NCBI RefSeq assembly: GCF_022179445.1
Contig: NZ_BPQU01000002.1
Location: 186,001 to 250,000 of the forward strand
Length of the DNA stretch: 64,000 nucleotides
From: Methylobacterium mesophilicum
GTDB lineage: Bacteria > Pseudomonadota > Alphaproteobacteria > Rhizobiales > Beijerinckiaceae
Direction: 5' to 3'
Shown here: positions 9,038 to 21,772 of the stretch, one piece after another
Position numbering within the stretch: position 1 is the stretch's first letter
Layout: each line of letters opens with the position of its first letter
The notes under the pieces: generated by a model
The model's database searches: none
Seen by the model: the letters and a program-made list of their open reading frames with translations, nothing else
What the model was told of the DNA's origin: nothing
Made by a program: the position numbers and the translations under genes

Positions 9038-9385
9038 CTAGTCCGGCTCGCCCTCCGGATCGGCCTCCGCCTCCTCCTCCGGGATCGGCGCGGCGCCCCA
9101 CGCGGTGAGCGCCGCGTTGAGGTCGTCGAGGACGAAGTGCCGGGCGCTGTCGCGGTCGTAGCCCTCGCCCAGCAGGTCGTCGTAATCGGTGAAGACGTGG
9201 CGGGCATAGGCCACAAGGGCGAGGCGCGCGGCGGTCCCGGGGGCGGCTCCGCGCAGGCCGGCGCTCGCCAGCGCCCGGTCCAGCACGGCGTCGGACTCGA
9301 AGGCGGGCAGGCGCGGGGCGATGTGGGCCAGCGCCTCGGCCACGGCCTCGCGGCGGTTCAGGGGCGGGGGCAAGGGCGAGGACAA
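9038..9385 (-). CDS. DUF2293-like protein
   Basis: A 115-residue soluble protein. The segment YARHVFTDYDDLLGEGYDR, followed by helices ending ALTAWG, matches my memory of the DUF2293 family, whose function is unknown. The acidic C-terminal tail (EEEAEADPEGE) is probably disordered. The start is a TTG at 9385, favoured because GGAGAAG lies just upstream; a downstream GTG is possible. It stands alone on the minus strand. Confidence 0.72.
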   Translation of the reverse strand: MSSPLPPPLNRREAVAEALAHIAPRLPAFESDAVLDRALASAGLRGAAPGTAARLALVAYARHVFTDYDDLLGEGYDRDSARHFVLDDLNAALTAWGAAPIPEEEAEADPEGEPD

Positions 9386-9631
9386 GGGGATCTTCTCCAG
9401 AATGCGCGCAGGGCGGCTCGCCGGGCCGCCTCCGGCCCGGGCACCATGATTTCGCCGCCGCGGCCGGCTAGAGGGCTGCCCGCCGGTGCGGATACCGGCT
9501 CGGGGTGCGCACGCGCATCACGACAAAGGCTTAGCGCCGCATCCAATTGCAACGTGCTCCGGTGCGGCCCTAATGTCATCGGCAGTTGAGGCGGGGCACG
9601 CAGACAACCCGCCGTCGGGGAGATCAGGTCC

Positions 9632-9904
9632 ATGCCAACGATCCGTCACGCGGTGATCCTGGGCGTGCTGCTCGGGGCGGCGCCGGCCCTGGCCCAGAGC
9701 CCGCCGGCCCCGGACGGGTCCCGGGTCGGCCGCAGGATCACCGCCACCGGGCAGACCAAGCCGCCGAGCCCCGCCGCCACGGGTACGGCCCGGCCGGTGA
9801 ACGAGGTCGCCATGGTCAAGGCGCAGAAGGCCGCGGAAGCCCGCTCGAAGGCGTGGGACAGCAAGATGCGCCACACGATGGGCACGATCTGCAACGGCTG
9901 CTGA
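9632..9904 (+). CDS. Small exported protein with C-terminal CxGC
   Basis: A 90-residue protein with a signal peptide (hydrophobic stretch ILGVLLGAAPALAQ, cleavage expected after ALA). Then comes a Pro/Thr-rich linker, a charged helix (KAQKAAEARSKAWDSKMRH) and a final GTICNGC. The same ending is seen in the proteins at 44622-45068 and 46120-46389, and internally in the one starting at 45386. The two cysteines at the extreme C-terminus suggest a disulfide or a metal site in the periplasm, but no function is known to me. A strong terminator follows. Confidence 0.8.
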   Translation: MPTIRHAVILGVLLGAAPALAQSPPAPDGSRVGRRITATGQTKPPSPAATGTARPVNEVAMVKAQKAAEARSKAWDSKMRHTMGTICNGC

Positions 9905-9916
9905 GCCGGATACGAA

Positions 9917-9944
9917 AAGGGGCCGCCCCTGCGGGCAGCCCCTT
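9917..9944. terminator. Bidirectional hairpin terminator
   Basis: AAGGGGC-C-GCCC, loop CTGC, GGGC-A-GCCCCTT: eleven pairs with a single mismatch, lying between the convergent CxGC gene and rpsD. Short T runs flank it on both strands. Confidence 0.8.
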
Positions 9945-10013
9945 CTTGCGCAAGTCCGGCTCCCGAACCACACCCCGCCGCCGGCTCGGCCACGGGGTGC
10001 GATCCCGGGAGAC

Positions 10014-10631
10014 TCAGCGGGAGTAGAACTCGATGACGAGGTTCGGCTCCATCTGCACCGGGTAGGGCACCTCGGATAGGCTGGGGATGCGGGTGACGCG
10101 GGCGGTCATCTTGGCGTGATCGGCCTCGATGTAGTCCGGCACGTCGCGCTCGGGGAGCTGGGTCGCCACGATGACGATCTCGAGCTGGCGGGAGGATTCC
10201 TTGACCTCGATGAGGTCGCCGGCCTTCACCTGGTAGCTCGGGATGTTCACCCGGATCCCGTTGACCTTGACGTGGCCGTGGTTGACGAACTGGCGGGCCG
10301 CGAACGGGGTCGCCACGAACTTCGCGCGGTACACCACGGCGTCGAGGCGCCGCTCGAGCAGGCCGACCAGGTTCTCGCCGGAATCGCCGCGCAGGCGGAT
10401 CGCCTCGGCGTAGTAGCGGCGGAACTGCTTCTCGGTGATGTTGCCGTAATAGCCCTTGAGCTTCTGCTTGGCGCGCAGCTGCGTGCCGAAGTCGCTCATC
10501 TTGCCCTTGCGGCGCTGGCCGTGCTGGCCCGGGCCGTACTCGCGGCGGTTGACGGGGCTCTTCGGGCGGCCCCAGATGTTCTGGCCCATGCGGCGGTCGA
10601 GCTTGTGCTTCGCCTGAATCCGCTTCGACAT
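10014..10631 (-). CDS. rpsD: 30S ribosomal protein S4
   Basis: A 205-residue primary 16S rRNA-binding protein of the small subunit. It shows the N-terminal S4 region ([13 protein letters not shown]) and an S4 RNA-binding domain around residues 95-155 ([20 protein letters not shown], then [10 protein letters not shown]). It ends in EFYSR, as in alphaproteobacteria. It is a single gene, not part of the alpha operon, as is usual in this class. The start ATG at 10631 gives the standard [10 protein letters not shown] opening. Confidence 0.98.
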   Translation of the reverse strand: MSKRIQAKHKLDRRMGQNIWGRPKSPVNRREYGPGQHGQRRKGKMSDFGTQLRAKQKLKGYYGNITEKQFRRYYAEAIRLRGDSGENLVGLLERRLDAVVYRAKFVATPFAARQFVNHGHVKVNGIRVNIPSYQVKAGDLIEVKESSRQLEIVIVATQLPERDVPDYIEADHAKMTARVTRIPSLSEVPYPVQMEPNLVIEFYSR

Positions 10632-10747
10632 TGTTTCGCGTCCTCTCGAGACCGAGATTGAGGAACGCGCCCTCCTTTTCCCGGACCCTCAAGGCCGGGA
10701 CGACAGGGCGGGATGATCCCCCCCACGGGTGCGCGTGAAAACGCGAC

Positions 10748-10767
10748 GGGGCCCCGTGCGGAGCCCC
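10748..10767. other. GC-rich hairpin between divergent genes
   Basis: GGGGC-C-CCG, loop TG, CGG-A-GCCCC. It lies upstream of rpsD and of the divergent GNAT gene. There is no T run, so it may be a 5' leader structure rather than a terminator. Confidence 0.35.
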
Positions 10768-10828
10768 ATCGACGGCAGGGTCTTTAGGGGATGGGCCGGC
10801 CCCGGTCAACCACAGGCGGTCTTTCGGA

Positions 10829-11323
10829 ATGGCGGAGACGATGCGGATCAGGCAGGCGGAGGCGGCGGACGCGGCGGCGATCCGGGCTCTGGTGGACGCG
10901 GCCTACGCCGCATGGATCCCGCTGATCGGCCGCCTGCCGACGCCGATGCGTGCCGATTACGCGAAGTCTGTGCAGGATCACCGCTTCGACCTGCTGCAGA
11001 TCGACGAAGAACTGGCCGCCCTGATCGAGACCACGCGAAGGGACGACGAAGGGAACGGCCACCTGCTGGTCGTCAACGTCGCGGTCCACCCGGCCTTCCA
11101 GGGCCGGGGCTTCGGGACGACGCTGCTCAAACGCGCGGACACCATCGCCGCCGGGGCGGGCCTGACGCGGCTGCGGCTCTACACCAACAAGAAATACACG
11201 GCGAACCTGCGCCTCTACGGATCCCTCGGCTACCGGGTGGAGCGCGAGGAGCCGTATGACGGCCCGGGCCGGACCCTGGACGACGACATCACGGTGCACA
11301 TGGTCAAGGCGCTCGCTCCGTAA
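10829..11323 (+). CDS. GNAT-family N-acetyltransferase
   Basis: A 164-residue single-domain GNAT protein. The acetyl-CoA-binding loop reads NVAVHPAFQGRGFG at about residues 91-104, and NLRLYGSLGY gives the conserved C-terminal strand with Tyr. The substrate is unknown; the length and pattern fit small-molecule or amino-acid acetylases. It is followed by a WYL regulator on the same strand after 60 bases. Confidence 0.9.
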   Translation: MAETMRIRQAEAADAAAIRALVDAAYAAWIPLIGRLPTPMRADYAKSVQDHRFDLLQIDEELAALIETTRRDDEGNGHLLVVNVAVHPAFQGRGFGTTLLKRADTIAAGAGLTRLRLYTNKKYTANLRLYGSLGYRVEREEPYDGPGRTLDDDITVHMVKALAP

Positions 11324-11383
11324 CGGGCCGGAACCCGCGATGCCGTCATCCGACGGCAGCGTCGCGGGCGTTAGAAGGGCCGC

Positions 11384-12079
11384 ATGTCCCGCTCGGAACG
11401 CCTGTTCGACCTGCTCCACGTCCTGCGCCGCCACCGGCGGCCCGTCAGCGGGCGGGTGCTGGCCGGGGAGACCGGCGTCAGCCTGCGCACCCTGTACCGG
11501 GATATCGCGAGCCTTCAGGCGATGGGGGCCGCCATCGAGGGGGAGCCCGGGGTCGGATACGTCCTGAGGCCGGGCTTCCTGCTGCCGCCGCTGATGTTCA
11601 GCCCGGAGGAGATCGAGGCGCTGGTCCTGGGGTCGCGCTGGGTGGCCGACCGCGCCGACGACCGGCTGAGCGGCGCGGCCCGGAGCGCGCTCGCCCGGAT
11701 CGGCGCGGTCCTGCCCGACGACCTGCGCGAGACCTTCGCGGGTTCGGCGCTGCTGGTCGGCCCCGGCACCGCGGCCCCAGCCGACGCGGTCGACCCCGCC
11801 CTGCTGCGCAGGGCGATCCGGACCGAGCGCAAGCTGACACTGCGCTATCGCGACGGGACGGGCGCAGCCTCGGAGCGGGTGGTGTGGCCGTTCGCGCTGG
11901 CGTTCTTCGACACCGCCCGCATCCTGGTGGGCTGGTGCGAGCTGCGCCAGGGCTTCCGGCACTTCCGCACCGACCGGATCGCCGAAGCCGAACTGAGCGA
12001 CGCGCGCTATCCGCGCCGCCGGCAGGCCCTGCTCAAGGACTGGCGACGCAACGAGGGGATCACCGCTTCCGCCGATTGA
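11384..12079 (+). CDS. YafY-type HTH/WYL transcriptional regulator
   Basis: A 231-residue regulator with an N-terminal HTH_11 domain (residues 1-60; SLRTLYRDIASLQAMGA is the recognition helix) and a C-terminal WYL ligand domain. The core of the WYL domain here reads VGWCELRQGFRHFRTDRI. WYL proteins sense ligands, often nucleic acids or metabolites. It lies 64 bases before a VOC-family gene; YafY-VOC pairs are common, so it probably controls that gene. Confidence 0.9.
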   Translation: MSRSERLFDLLHVLRRHRRPVSGRVLAGETGVSLRTLYRDIASLQAMGAAIEGEPGVGYVLRPGFLLPPLMFSPEEIEALVLGSRWVADRADDRLSGAARSALARIGAVLPDDLRETFAGSALLVGPGTAAPADAVDPALLRRAIRTERKLTLRYRDGTGAASERVVWPFALAFFDTARILVGWCELRQGFRHFRTDRIAEAELSDARYPRRRQALLKDWRRNEGITASAD

Positions 12080-12143
12080 TGCTGCCGGAAACTGGCAGGG
12101 GCGCCGGATATCGAGGTCGCGCATCCACGGACAGGAGCGACCG

Positions 12144-12518
12144 ATGGCCGAACCCAGCAACATCCTTCTCTACGTCACCGACCCGAAGGCCAGCGCACGC
12201 CTCTATGCGACCCTCCTGGACCGAGAACCGGTCGAGGCGAGCCCGACCTTCGTGCTGTTCGCCCTGCCCTCGGGCCTGGCGCTGAGCCTGTGGGCGCGAA
12301 GTGGAGTGGTGCCGGCCCCCACGCAAGCGGGCGGCGGAGGCGAGATCGGCTTCCGAGTGCACGGAGCCGCGCGCGTGGACGCGCTCCACGACGCCTGGCG
12401 GGCGAAGGGCGCCGAGATCGTCCTGGCACCGACGGATCTCGATTTCGGCCGCAGCTTCGTCGCCGTCGATCCGGACGGGCATCGCCTGCGGGTCTATGCG
12501 CGAACCGAGGATCAATGA
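12144..12518 (+). CDS. VOC-family (glyoxalase/resistance-like) protein
   Basis: A 124-residue protein with two beta-alpha-beta-beta-beta modules of the vicinal oxygen chelate fold (ILLYVTDPKASARLYATLL at the start, FVAVDPDGHRLRVYA at the end). The layout resembles antibiotic-binding or phenazine-binding members more than true glyoxalase I. It is preceded by AGGAG and lies just downstream of a YafY regulator that probably controls it. The ligand is unknown. Confidence 0.85.
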   Translation: MAEPSNILLYVTDPKASARLYATLLDREPVEASPTFVLFALPSGLALSLWARSGVVPAPTQAGGGGEIGFRVHGAARVDALHDAWRAKGAEIVLAPTDLDFGRSFVAVDPDGHRLRVYARTEDQ

Positions 12519-12539
12519 GCGACCTTCGCCGGGGGTGCC

Positions 12540-12597
12540 GGGCTGAGCCCTGCTATCGGGCTCAGCCCCGATACCTCGCCGAAGGGCTGAGCCCTTT
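12540..12597. repeat. Tandem hairpin element at 3' ends of VOC gene and pgm
   Basis: GGGCTGAGCCC (12540-12550) and its exact inverse complement (12558-12568) form an 11-bp stem. A third copy, AAGGGCTGAGCCCTTT (12582-12597), is itself palindromic. On the minus strand the element follows directly after the pgm stop. It probably terminates both convergent genes and resembles the element at 36267-36331. Confidence 0.7.
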
Positions 12598-12612
12598 GGA
12601 AACCCGGGATTT

Positions 12613-15601
<2,989 letters not shown>

Positions 15602-15608
15602 GCGGCAG

Positions 15609-15636
15609 CCCGTCTCCCCGCGGCCGGGGAGACGGG
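15609..15636. terminator. Strong bidirectional terminator
   Basis: CCCGTCTCCCCG, loop CGGC, CGGGGAGACGGG: a perfect 12-bp stem between the convergent hydrolase and methylmalonyl-CoA mutase genes. Confidence 0.85.
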
Positions 15637-15643
15637 CCCTGAT

Positions 15644-17809
15644 CTACTCCGCGGCCTGACGCGCCGCGTAGCCCAGCCGCTCGTTCAGCGCGCGGATCAG
15701 CTTGACCGCGGCCTCGGCGATCACCGTACCGGGCGGGAAGATCGCCGAGGCGCCGGCCGCCACCAGGGCGTCGTAGTCGCCCGGCGGGATCACGCCGCCG
15801 ATGGCGATCATCACGTCGTCGCGGCCCTGCTCGGTGAGCGCCGCCTTCAGCTCCGGCACCAGGGTGAGGTGCCCGGCCGCCAGGGAGGAGACGCCGACGA
15901 TGTGCACGTCGTTCTCCACCGCCTGCCGGGCGGCCTCGTCCGGGGTGGCGAAGAGCGGTCCGATATCCACGTCGAAGCCGAGATCGGCGAACGCCGAGGC
16001 GATGACCTTCTGGCCACGGTCGTGCCCGTCCTGGCCCATCTTGGCGACCAGGATGCGCGGCCGGCGGCCGTCATTCTCCTCGAACGCCTCGACCAGCGCC
16101 CGGACTTCCTCGACCACTGGCGACATGCCCCCCACCTCGCGCTTGTAGACGCCGGAGATCGAGCGGATCTCGGCGCGGTGCCGGCCCCAGGCCTTCTCCA
16201 GGGCCTCGGAAATCTCACCCACGGTGGCCTTGGCGCGGGCCGCGTCCACGGCCAGGGCCAGCAGGTTCTCGTTCGTGTCGGCGGCGTTGGTCAGCGCCTC
16301 GAGCCGGGCCGTGACCGCCGCCTCGTCGCGCTCGGAGCGCAGCCGCTTGAGCTTGTCGATCTGGAGGCGGCGGACATTGCCGTTGTCGACCCGCAGGAGG
16401 TCGATGGCCATGTCGTCGTCGGACTTGAACTTGTTGATGCCCACGATGGTCTGGCGGCCGGAATCGATCCGGGCCTGGGCGCGCGCGGCGGCCTCCTCGA
16501 TCCGCAGCTTGGGGATGCCGGCCTCGATCGCCTTGGCCATGCCGCCGAGCTGGTCGACCTCGCGGATATGCTCCCAGGCCCGGGCCACGATGTCGGCGGT
16601 CAGCTTCTCCACGTAGTAGGAGCCGCCCCACGGATCGGCGATCCGGGTGGTGCCGCTCTCCTGCTGCAGGAACAGCTGGGTGTTGCGGGCGATCCGGGCG
16701 GAGAAGTCGGTGGGAAGCGCCAGCGCCTCGTCCAGCGCGTTGGTGTGCAGCGACTGCGTGCCGCCCTGCGTCGCCGCCATCGCCTCGATGTTGGTGCGGG
16801 TGACGTTGTTGAACACGTCCTGGGCGGTGAGCGACCACCCGGAGGTCTGCGAGTGCGTGCGCAGCGCCAGCGACTTCTCGGACTTCGGATCGAACCCCTT
16901 GACCAGCTTCGCCCAGATCAGGCGCGCGGCCCGCATCTTGGCGATCTCCATGAAAAAGTTGGTCGAGATCGCCCAGAAGAACGACAGGCGCGGGGCGAAC
17001 TGGTCGATGGTCAGCCCGGCGGCCAGCCCGGCCTTGATGTACTCGACGCCGTCGGCCAGCGTGTAGGCGAGTTCCAGGTCGTTCGTCGCCCCGGCCTCCT
17101 GCATGTGGTAGCCGGAGATCGAGATCGAGTTGAACTTCGGCATGTTTTTGGAGGTATAGGCAAAGATATCGGAGATGATCCGCATCGATCCCTTGGGGGG
17201 ATAAATGTAAGTGTTGCGGACCATGAATTCTTTTAGGATGTCGTTCTGGATGGTGCCCGCGAGCTTTTGCGGCGGCACGCCCTGTTCTTCCGCGGCGACG
17301 ATGTAGAGGGCGAGGATCGGCAGCACCGCACCGTTCATCGTCATCGACACGGTCATCTCGTCGAGCGGGATGCCGGAGAACAGCGTCCGCATGTCGTAGA
17401 TCGAGTCGATCGCCACCCCGGCCATGCCGACATCGCCCGAGACCCGGGGGTGGTCGGAATCGTACCCGCGGTGGGTGGCGAGATCGAAGGCCACCGACAG
17501 GCCCTTCTGCCCGGCCGCCAGGTTGCGCCGGTAGAAGGCGTTCGAATCCTCGGCCGTGGAGAAGCCGGCATATTGCCGGATCGTCCAGGGCTGGGTGACG
17601 TACATGGTTGGGTAGGGGCCGCGCAGGAACGGCGCGATGCCGGGATAGGTGTCGAGGAACTCCAGGCCCTCCCGGTCCTCCGGCCCGTACCGGCCCTTCA
17701 CCGGAATGCCCTCCGGGGTCATCCACGGCTCGGGCAGAGCCGGCGACGCCACCGCAAGCGGCTCGCCGGCCCAAGACATCTCGGCGAAGTTCGGAATGCG
17801 GGTGGTCAT
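15644..17809 (-). CDS. mcmA: Methylmalonyl-CoA mutase, large/catalytic subunit
   Basis: Adenosylcobalamin-dependent interconversion of (2R)-methylmalonyl-CoA and succinyl-CoA. In methylotrophs it completes the ethylmalonyl-CoA route of glyoxylate regeneration. The 721-residue protein has the TIM-barrel substrate domain ([30 protein letters not shown]) and a C-terminal B12 domain with the lower-ligand motif GQDGHDRGQ and SSLAAGH. The short subunit gene (mcmB) is not adjacent. A TATAAT-like word lies at 17842-17847 upstream, but the gap to surf1 is only 57 bases, so read-through from the cyo operon is possible. Confidence 0.97.
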   Translation of the reverse strand: MTTRIPNFAEMSWAGEPLAVASPALPEPWMTPEGIPVKGRYGPEDREGLEFLDTYPGIAPFLRGPYPTMYVTQPWTIRQYAGFSTAEDSNAFYRRNLAAGQKGLSVAFDLATHRGYDSDHPRVSGDVGMAGVAIDSIYDMRTLFSGIPLDEMTVSMTMNGAVLPILALYIVAAEEQGVPPQKLAGTIQNDILKEFMVRNTYIYPPKGSMRIISDIFAYTSKNMPKFNSISISGYHMQEAGATNDLELAYTLADGVEYIKAGLAAGLTIDQFAPRLSFFWAISTNFFMEIAKMRAARLIWAKLVKGFDPKSEKSLALRTHSQTSGWSLTAQDVFNNVTRTNIEAMAATQGGTQSLHTNALDEALALPTDFSARIARNTQLFLQQESGTTRIADPWGGSYYVEKLTADIVARAWEHIREVDQLGGMAKAIEAGIPKLRIEEAAARAQARIDSGRQTIVGINKFKSDDDMAIDLLRVDNGNVRRLQIDKLKRLRSERDEAAVTARLEALTNAADTNENLLALAVDAARAKATVGEISEALEKAWGRHRAEIRSISGVYKREVGGMSPVVEEVRALVEAFEENDGRRPRILVAKMGQDGHDRGQKVIASAFADLGFDVDIGPLFATPDEAARQAVENDVHIVGVSSLAAGHLTLVPELKAALTEQGRDDVMIAIGGVIPPGDYDALVAAGASAIFPPGTVIAEAAVKLIRALNERLGYAARQAAE

Positions 17810-17866
17810 TGGGGGTGACTCGTTGTGGCGTTTGTCACCCCATTATAGACGCCCCCGGAAACCGGG

Positions 17867-18643
17867 CTACTCCCCTCCAGGTCTAGACGTCCGCCGGCCG
17901 CGCAGGATGTAGATCGCCGCGCCGGCCAGCATCAGCGCCATGCCGTACCAGGTCAGCGCGTAGACCAGATGGCTGTTCGGGAACGCGATCACCGTAAGCC
18001 CGCCCACCGGCAGGCCGCCGGGATTGGGCGTCGCGTCGGCATCGACGAAGTAGGGGGCGATGCCGGTCAGGCCTTTTGCCGCCGCGATGGCGGCCACGTC
18101 GCGCGAGTACCAGCGCCCATCCTTCGGATCGTTCGACCGCAGGAACGCGCCGCCGGGCTCGGTCAGCCGCAGGAGGCCGGTCACCCGCACCTCCCCCGCC
18201 ACCTGACCGGCCAGCCGGGTCGCAGGATCGCGGTTCGCCCCCGGCACGAAGCCGCGGTTGACCAGCACGACGGTGCCGTCTTGCCGGCGCAGAGGCGTCA
18301 GCACCCAGAACCCGCCGCCGCGCTCTGTGACGGCCTGGACCAGCGTCTCGCGGTCGTGGAGGAAGGTACCCGACAGCCAGACATGCCGGTAGGCGTCGTC
18401 GGGGCCGACCCGCGGCCATTCGGCCGGGCCGGGAGCCGGCACCGCCGGGGCGTGGACCCGGGCATCGACCCGGGCGATCAGGTCGAGCTTCCAGGCCCGG
18501 CGCTGGACCTGCCACGTCCCGAGCCCGACCAGGACGACGAACACGAAGGCGGCCGCGGCGGCGAACAGGAAGCGCCGCGCCAACGAGAGCGGGGCCGGGG
18601 AGGGGCCCGCACCGGAGCCCCCCGCCGACCCCGAAGGAGTCAC
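17867..18643 (-). CDS. SURF1-family oxidase assembly protein
   Basis: A 258-residue inner-membrane protein with one N-terminal and one C-terminal membrane helix (VFVVLVGLGTWQVQRRAWK near the start, VYALTWYGMALMLAGAAIYI at the end) and a periplasmic SURF1 loop between. SURF1 proteins help insert heme a or heme o into heme-copper oxidases. The GTG start lies 14 bases after cyoD, so it belongs to the cyo operon and presumably serves this quinol oxidase. Confidence 0.93.
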   Translation of the reverse strand: MTPSGSAGGSGAGPSPAPLSLARRFLFAAAAAFVFVVLVGLGTWQVQRRAWKLDLIARVDARVHAPAVPAPGPAEWPRVGPDDAYRHVWLSGTFLHDRETLVQAVTERGGGFWVLTPLRRQDGTVVLVNRGFVPGANRDPATRLAGQVAGEVRVTGLLRLTEPGGAFLRSNDPKDGRWYSRDVAAIAAAKGLTGIAPYFVDADATPNPGGLPVGGLTVIAFPNSHLVYALTWYGMALMLAGAAIYILRGRRTSRPGGE

Positions 18644-18657
18644 GTCCGCACGCCCGC

Positions 18658-19062
18658 TCAGCGGGCGTTGTTCATGACGTCGTGGGCATCCATCGGCATC
18701 ATGTTGTGGTTGAGGTGGTACATCACCCAGACCGAGCCGGCGAGCATGATCACCACGACCATGATGGTGAAGATCAGCGCCAGGAAGGTCCAGCCGCCCT
18801 CCGACTTGGTGTTCATGTGCAGGAAGTAGATGATGTGCACGACCATCTGCACGCCGCCCAGCGCCAGGATCACCAGGCTGGTGACGAGGCTGTTGTCGAG
18901 CACGTTGCCCATCACCAGCCAGAACGGGATCACCGTCAGGATCACCGACAGGACGAAGCCGGTGATGTAGCTGCCGAAGGAGCCGTGCCCGCCCTGGCTG
19001 TGGGCGTGCGCGTCGTGGGTATCCGAACCGTGACCGGTCAGGTGGTGCGCGTCGGCGCTCAT
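18658..19062 (-). CDS. cyoD: Cytochrome bo quinol oxidase subunit IV
   Basis: A 134-residue subunit with three membrane helices, typical of CyoD (FGSYITGFVLSVILTVIPFW, then IYFLHMNTKSEGGWT). The N-terminus is His-rich (HHLTGHGSDTHDAHAHSQGG), which is common in this subunit. ATG at 19062 was chosen because it overlaps the cyoC stop by four bases; a longer frame exists upstream but lies within cyoC. Confidence 0.95.
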   Translation of the reverse strand: MSADAHHLTGHGSDTHDAHAHSQGGHGSFGSYITGFVLSVILTVIPFWLVMGNVLDNSLVTSLVILALGGVQMVVHIIYFLHMNTKSEGGWTFLALIFTIMVVVIMLAGSVWVMYHLNHNMMPMDAHDVMNNAR

Positions 19063-19691
19063 TCGAGCACTCCCATCAGGTAGACGACGGTGAATACCCC
19101 GATCCAGATCAGATCGAGGAAGTGCCAGAACATCGACAGGCACATCAGGCGCCGCTTGTTCTCGACGATCAGGCCGTGCTTGCGCAGCTGAACCAGCAGC
19201 ACGACCAGCCAGAGGATGCCCACCGAGACGTGCAGGCCGTGCGTCGCCACCAGGGTGTAGAACGACGACAGGAAGGCGCTGCGCCAGGGCGGGGCGCCCT
19301 CATGGAACAGGTGGACGAACTCCCGGATCTCCAGGGCCACGAAGGCCACGCCGAACAGACCGGTGACGGCGAGCCAGATCTGCGTCGGCTTGATCCGGTC
19401 CCGGTCCATCTCCAGCATGGCAAAGCCATAGGTGATGGACGAGAACAGCAACATCGCGGTGTTCACCGCGATGCCCGACAGGTCGAACAGGTCCTTGGGA
19501 GTCGGCCCGGCCGCGTAGCTGCGGCCGAGCACGCCGTAGGTCGCGAACAGGGTCGCGAAGATGAGGCAGTCGCTCATCAGGTAGAGCCAGAACCCGAGCA
19601 TCGTCGAGCCCTCGGAATGATGGCCCTCCTCGTCGGTCTGGTAGAAGACCGGCGCCGCAGCGCCGGGGGGTGCAGTCTCCGCGTGCATCAT
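19059..19691 (-). CDS. cyoC: Cytochrome bo quinol oxidase subunit III
   Basis: A 210-residue membrane subunit with five helices. It matches CyoC at LGFWLYLMSDCLIFATLFAT and in the stretch before the end (WHFLDLIWIGVFTVVYLMG). It stabilises the subunit I core. The start is ATG 19691 (a second ATG follows at once). It begins four bases after the cyoB stop and overlaps cyoD. Confidence 0.96.
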   Translation of the reverse strand: MMHAETAPPGAAAPVFYQTDEEGHHSEGSTMLGFWLYLMSDCLIFATLFATYGVLGRSYAAGPTPKDLFDLSGIAVNTAMLLFSSITYGFAMLEMDRDRIKPTQIWLAVTGLFGVAFVALEIREFVHLFHEGAPPWRSAFLSSFYTLVATHGLHVSVGILWLVVLLVQLRKHGLIVENKRRLMCLSMFWHFLDLIWIGVFTVVYLMGVLE

Positions 19692-19695
19692 CGGA

Positions 19696-21696
19696 TCACG
19701 CCATCTCCAGCTCGCGCGTCCTTTGACCTTCCGTCCGACTGACCGTGTCGGCAGGAATGTAGAAGTCGCGATTGTAATTAAAGGTGTGAAGGATCGCGAC
19801 GACGATGATCGCCACGAAGCTGAGCGCCGCCAGCCACCAGACGTACCAGACCATGGCCAGGCCGAAGGTGAAGTTCAGGCCGGCCAGGATGGCGCCGCTG
19901 GCGGTGTTCTTGGGCATGTGGATCGGCTTGTAGCCGGTCATCGGCCGGGCGAAGCCGCGGTTCTTCATGTCCCACCACGCATCGGAATCATGCACCACCG
20001 GGGTGAAGGCGAAGTTGTAGTCCGGCGGCGGCGAGGAGGTGGACCATTCGAGCGTCCGGCCGCCCCACGGGTCGCCGGTCAGGTCGCGCAGCTTCTCACG
20101 GTTGCGGATCGAGACCACGAACATCACGATCTGCGAGGCGATACCCAAGGCGATGAGCCCCGCGCCGCAGGCCGCGATGACGAACCAGATCTGCAGCGAC
20201 GGGTCGTCGAAGTGCTGCATGCGCCGGGTCACGCCCATCAGGCCCAGCACGTAGAGCGGCATGAAGGCGACGTAGAATCCGCTCACCCAGAATACGAGGG
20301 CCATCTTCCCCCAGAACTCGTCGAGCTTGAACCCGAAGGCCTTGGGGAACCAGAAGGTCACGCCGGCGAACATGCCGAACAGCACGCCGCCGATGATCAC
20401 GTTGTGGAAGTGCGCGATCAGGAACAGCGAGTTGTGGAGCACGAAGTCGGCCGGAGGCACCGCCAGCAGCACGCCGGTCATGCCGCCGATCACGAAGGTG
20501 ACGATGAACGCCACCACCCACATCATCGGCACCTCGAACCGGATCCGGCCGCGGTACATGGTGAACATCCAGTTGAAGATCTTCGCGCCCGTGGGGATCG
20601 AGATGATCATCGTCGTGATCCCGAAGAACGAGTTCACGTCGGCGCCCGAGCCCATGGTGAAGAAGTGGTGCAACCACACCAGGTAGGCGAGGATGGTGAT
20701 CACCACCAGCGCGTAGACCATCGAGGTGTAGCCAAACAACCGCTTGCCGCAGAAGGTCGAGGTGATCTCGGAGAACACGCCGAAGGCCGGCAGGATCAGG
20801 ATGTAGACCTCCGGGTGGCCCCAGATCCAGATCAGGTTGAAGTACAGCATGGCGTTGCCGCCGAGGTCGTTCGTGAAGAAGTGCGTGCCGACGTAGCGGT
20901 CAAGCGACAGCATCGCCAGGACGGCCGTCAGGATCGGGAAAGCGGCCACGATCAGGATGTTGGTGCACAGCGACGACCAGACGAAGATCGGCAGCTTCAT
21001 CATGGTCATGCCGGGCGCGCGCATCTTCACAATGGTCGCGATCAGGTTGATGCCCGAGAGCAGCGTCCCGATGCCGGCGATCTGCAGCGCCCAGATGTAG
21101 TAGTCGACGCCGACGCCGGGGCTCATGGCGGCCCCCGAGAGCGGCGGGTAGGCGAGCCAGGTGGCGCGCGAGAACTCGCCGACGAACAGCGAGACCATCA
21201 CCAGGATGCCGCCGGCCACCGTCATCCAGAAGCTGAAGTTGTTCAGGAACGGGAAGGCCACGTCACGGGCGCCGATCTGCAGCGGCACCGCGAAGTTCAT
21301 GAGCCCCGTGACGAACGGCATCGCCACGAAGAAGATCATGATCATGCCGTGGGCGGTGAAGATCTGGTCGTAATGGTGCGGTGGCAGGAAGCCCTGCTCC
21401 GAACCGAACGCCACCGCCTGCTGCGAGCGCATCAGCAGTGCGTCAGCGAAGCCGCGCAGCAGCATGATCAGGGCGAAGATGCAGTACATGATACCGATCT
21501 TCTTGTGGTCGATGGACGTGACCCAGTCACGCCACAGCGGCCCCCAGAAGCGGAAGTAGGTGATCACACCGAGGACGGCGAGGCCGACCACGGCCACGCC
21601 GGCGAACGTCGCCTGCAGAATCGGCTCGTGATACGGGATCTGCTCGATCGTAAATCGGCCGAGGATCAACTGTTGTAGGTCCATGTTTGCGAACAT
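19696..21696 (-). CDS. cyoB: Cytochrome bo quinol oxidase subunit I
   Basis: The catalytic heme-copper subunit. It takes electrons from ubiquinol, reduces oxygen to water and pumps protons. The 666-residue protein keeps the heme and copper ligands in [31 protein letters not shown] and [11 protein letters not shown]. The frame can start at a TTG (21714); ATG at 21696 (MFANMDLQQ) fits family N-termini better. It has about 15 membrane helices, and similarity to the E. coli subunit runs over the whole length. Confidence 0.97.
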   Translation of the reverse strand: MFANMDLQQLILGRFTIEQIPYHEPILQATFAGVAVVGLAVLGVITYFRFWGPLWRDWVTSIDHKKIGIMYCIFALIMLLRGFADALLMRSQQAVAFGSEQGFLPPHHYDQIFTAHGMIMIFFVAMPFVTGLMNFAVPLQIGARDVAFPFLNNFSFWMTVAGGILVMVSLFVGEFSRATWLAYPPLSGAAMSPGVGVDYYIWALQIAGIGTLLSGINLIATIVKMRAPGMTMMKLPIFVWSSLCTNILIVAAFPILTAVLAMLSLDRYVGTHFFTNDLGGNAMLYFNLIWIWGHPEVYILILPAFGVFSEITSTFCGKRLFGYTSMVYALVVITILAYLVWLHHFFTMGSGADVNSFFGITTMIISIPTGAKIFNWMFTMYRGRIRFEVPMMWVVAFIVTFVIGGMTGVLLAVPPADFVLHNSLFLIAHFHNVIIGGVLFGMFAGVTFWFPKAFGFKLDEFWGKMALVFWVSGFYVAFMPLYVLGLMGVTRRMQHFDDPSLQIWFVIAACGAGLIALGIASQIVMFVVSIRNREKLRDLTGDPWGGRTLEWSTSSPPPDYNFAFTPVVHDSDAWWDMKNRGFARPMTGYKPIHMPKNTASGAILAGLNFTFGLAMVWYVWWLAALSFVAIIVVAILHTFNYNRDFYIPADTVSRTEGQRTRELEMA

Positions 21697-21772
21697 TGGG
21701 ATCGGCCCGTTCAATGGGTTCGACGGCGACCGCCGGTTTTGGGTGTGAAGCGCACGCGCGAGGCGTGCGTTT

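Noticed and set aside
17842..17847. TATAAT word upstream of methylmalonyl-CoA mutase as a promoter
   Set aside because: No convincing -35 element at the right distance, so it is mentioned only in the gene entry.
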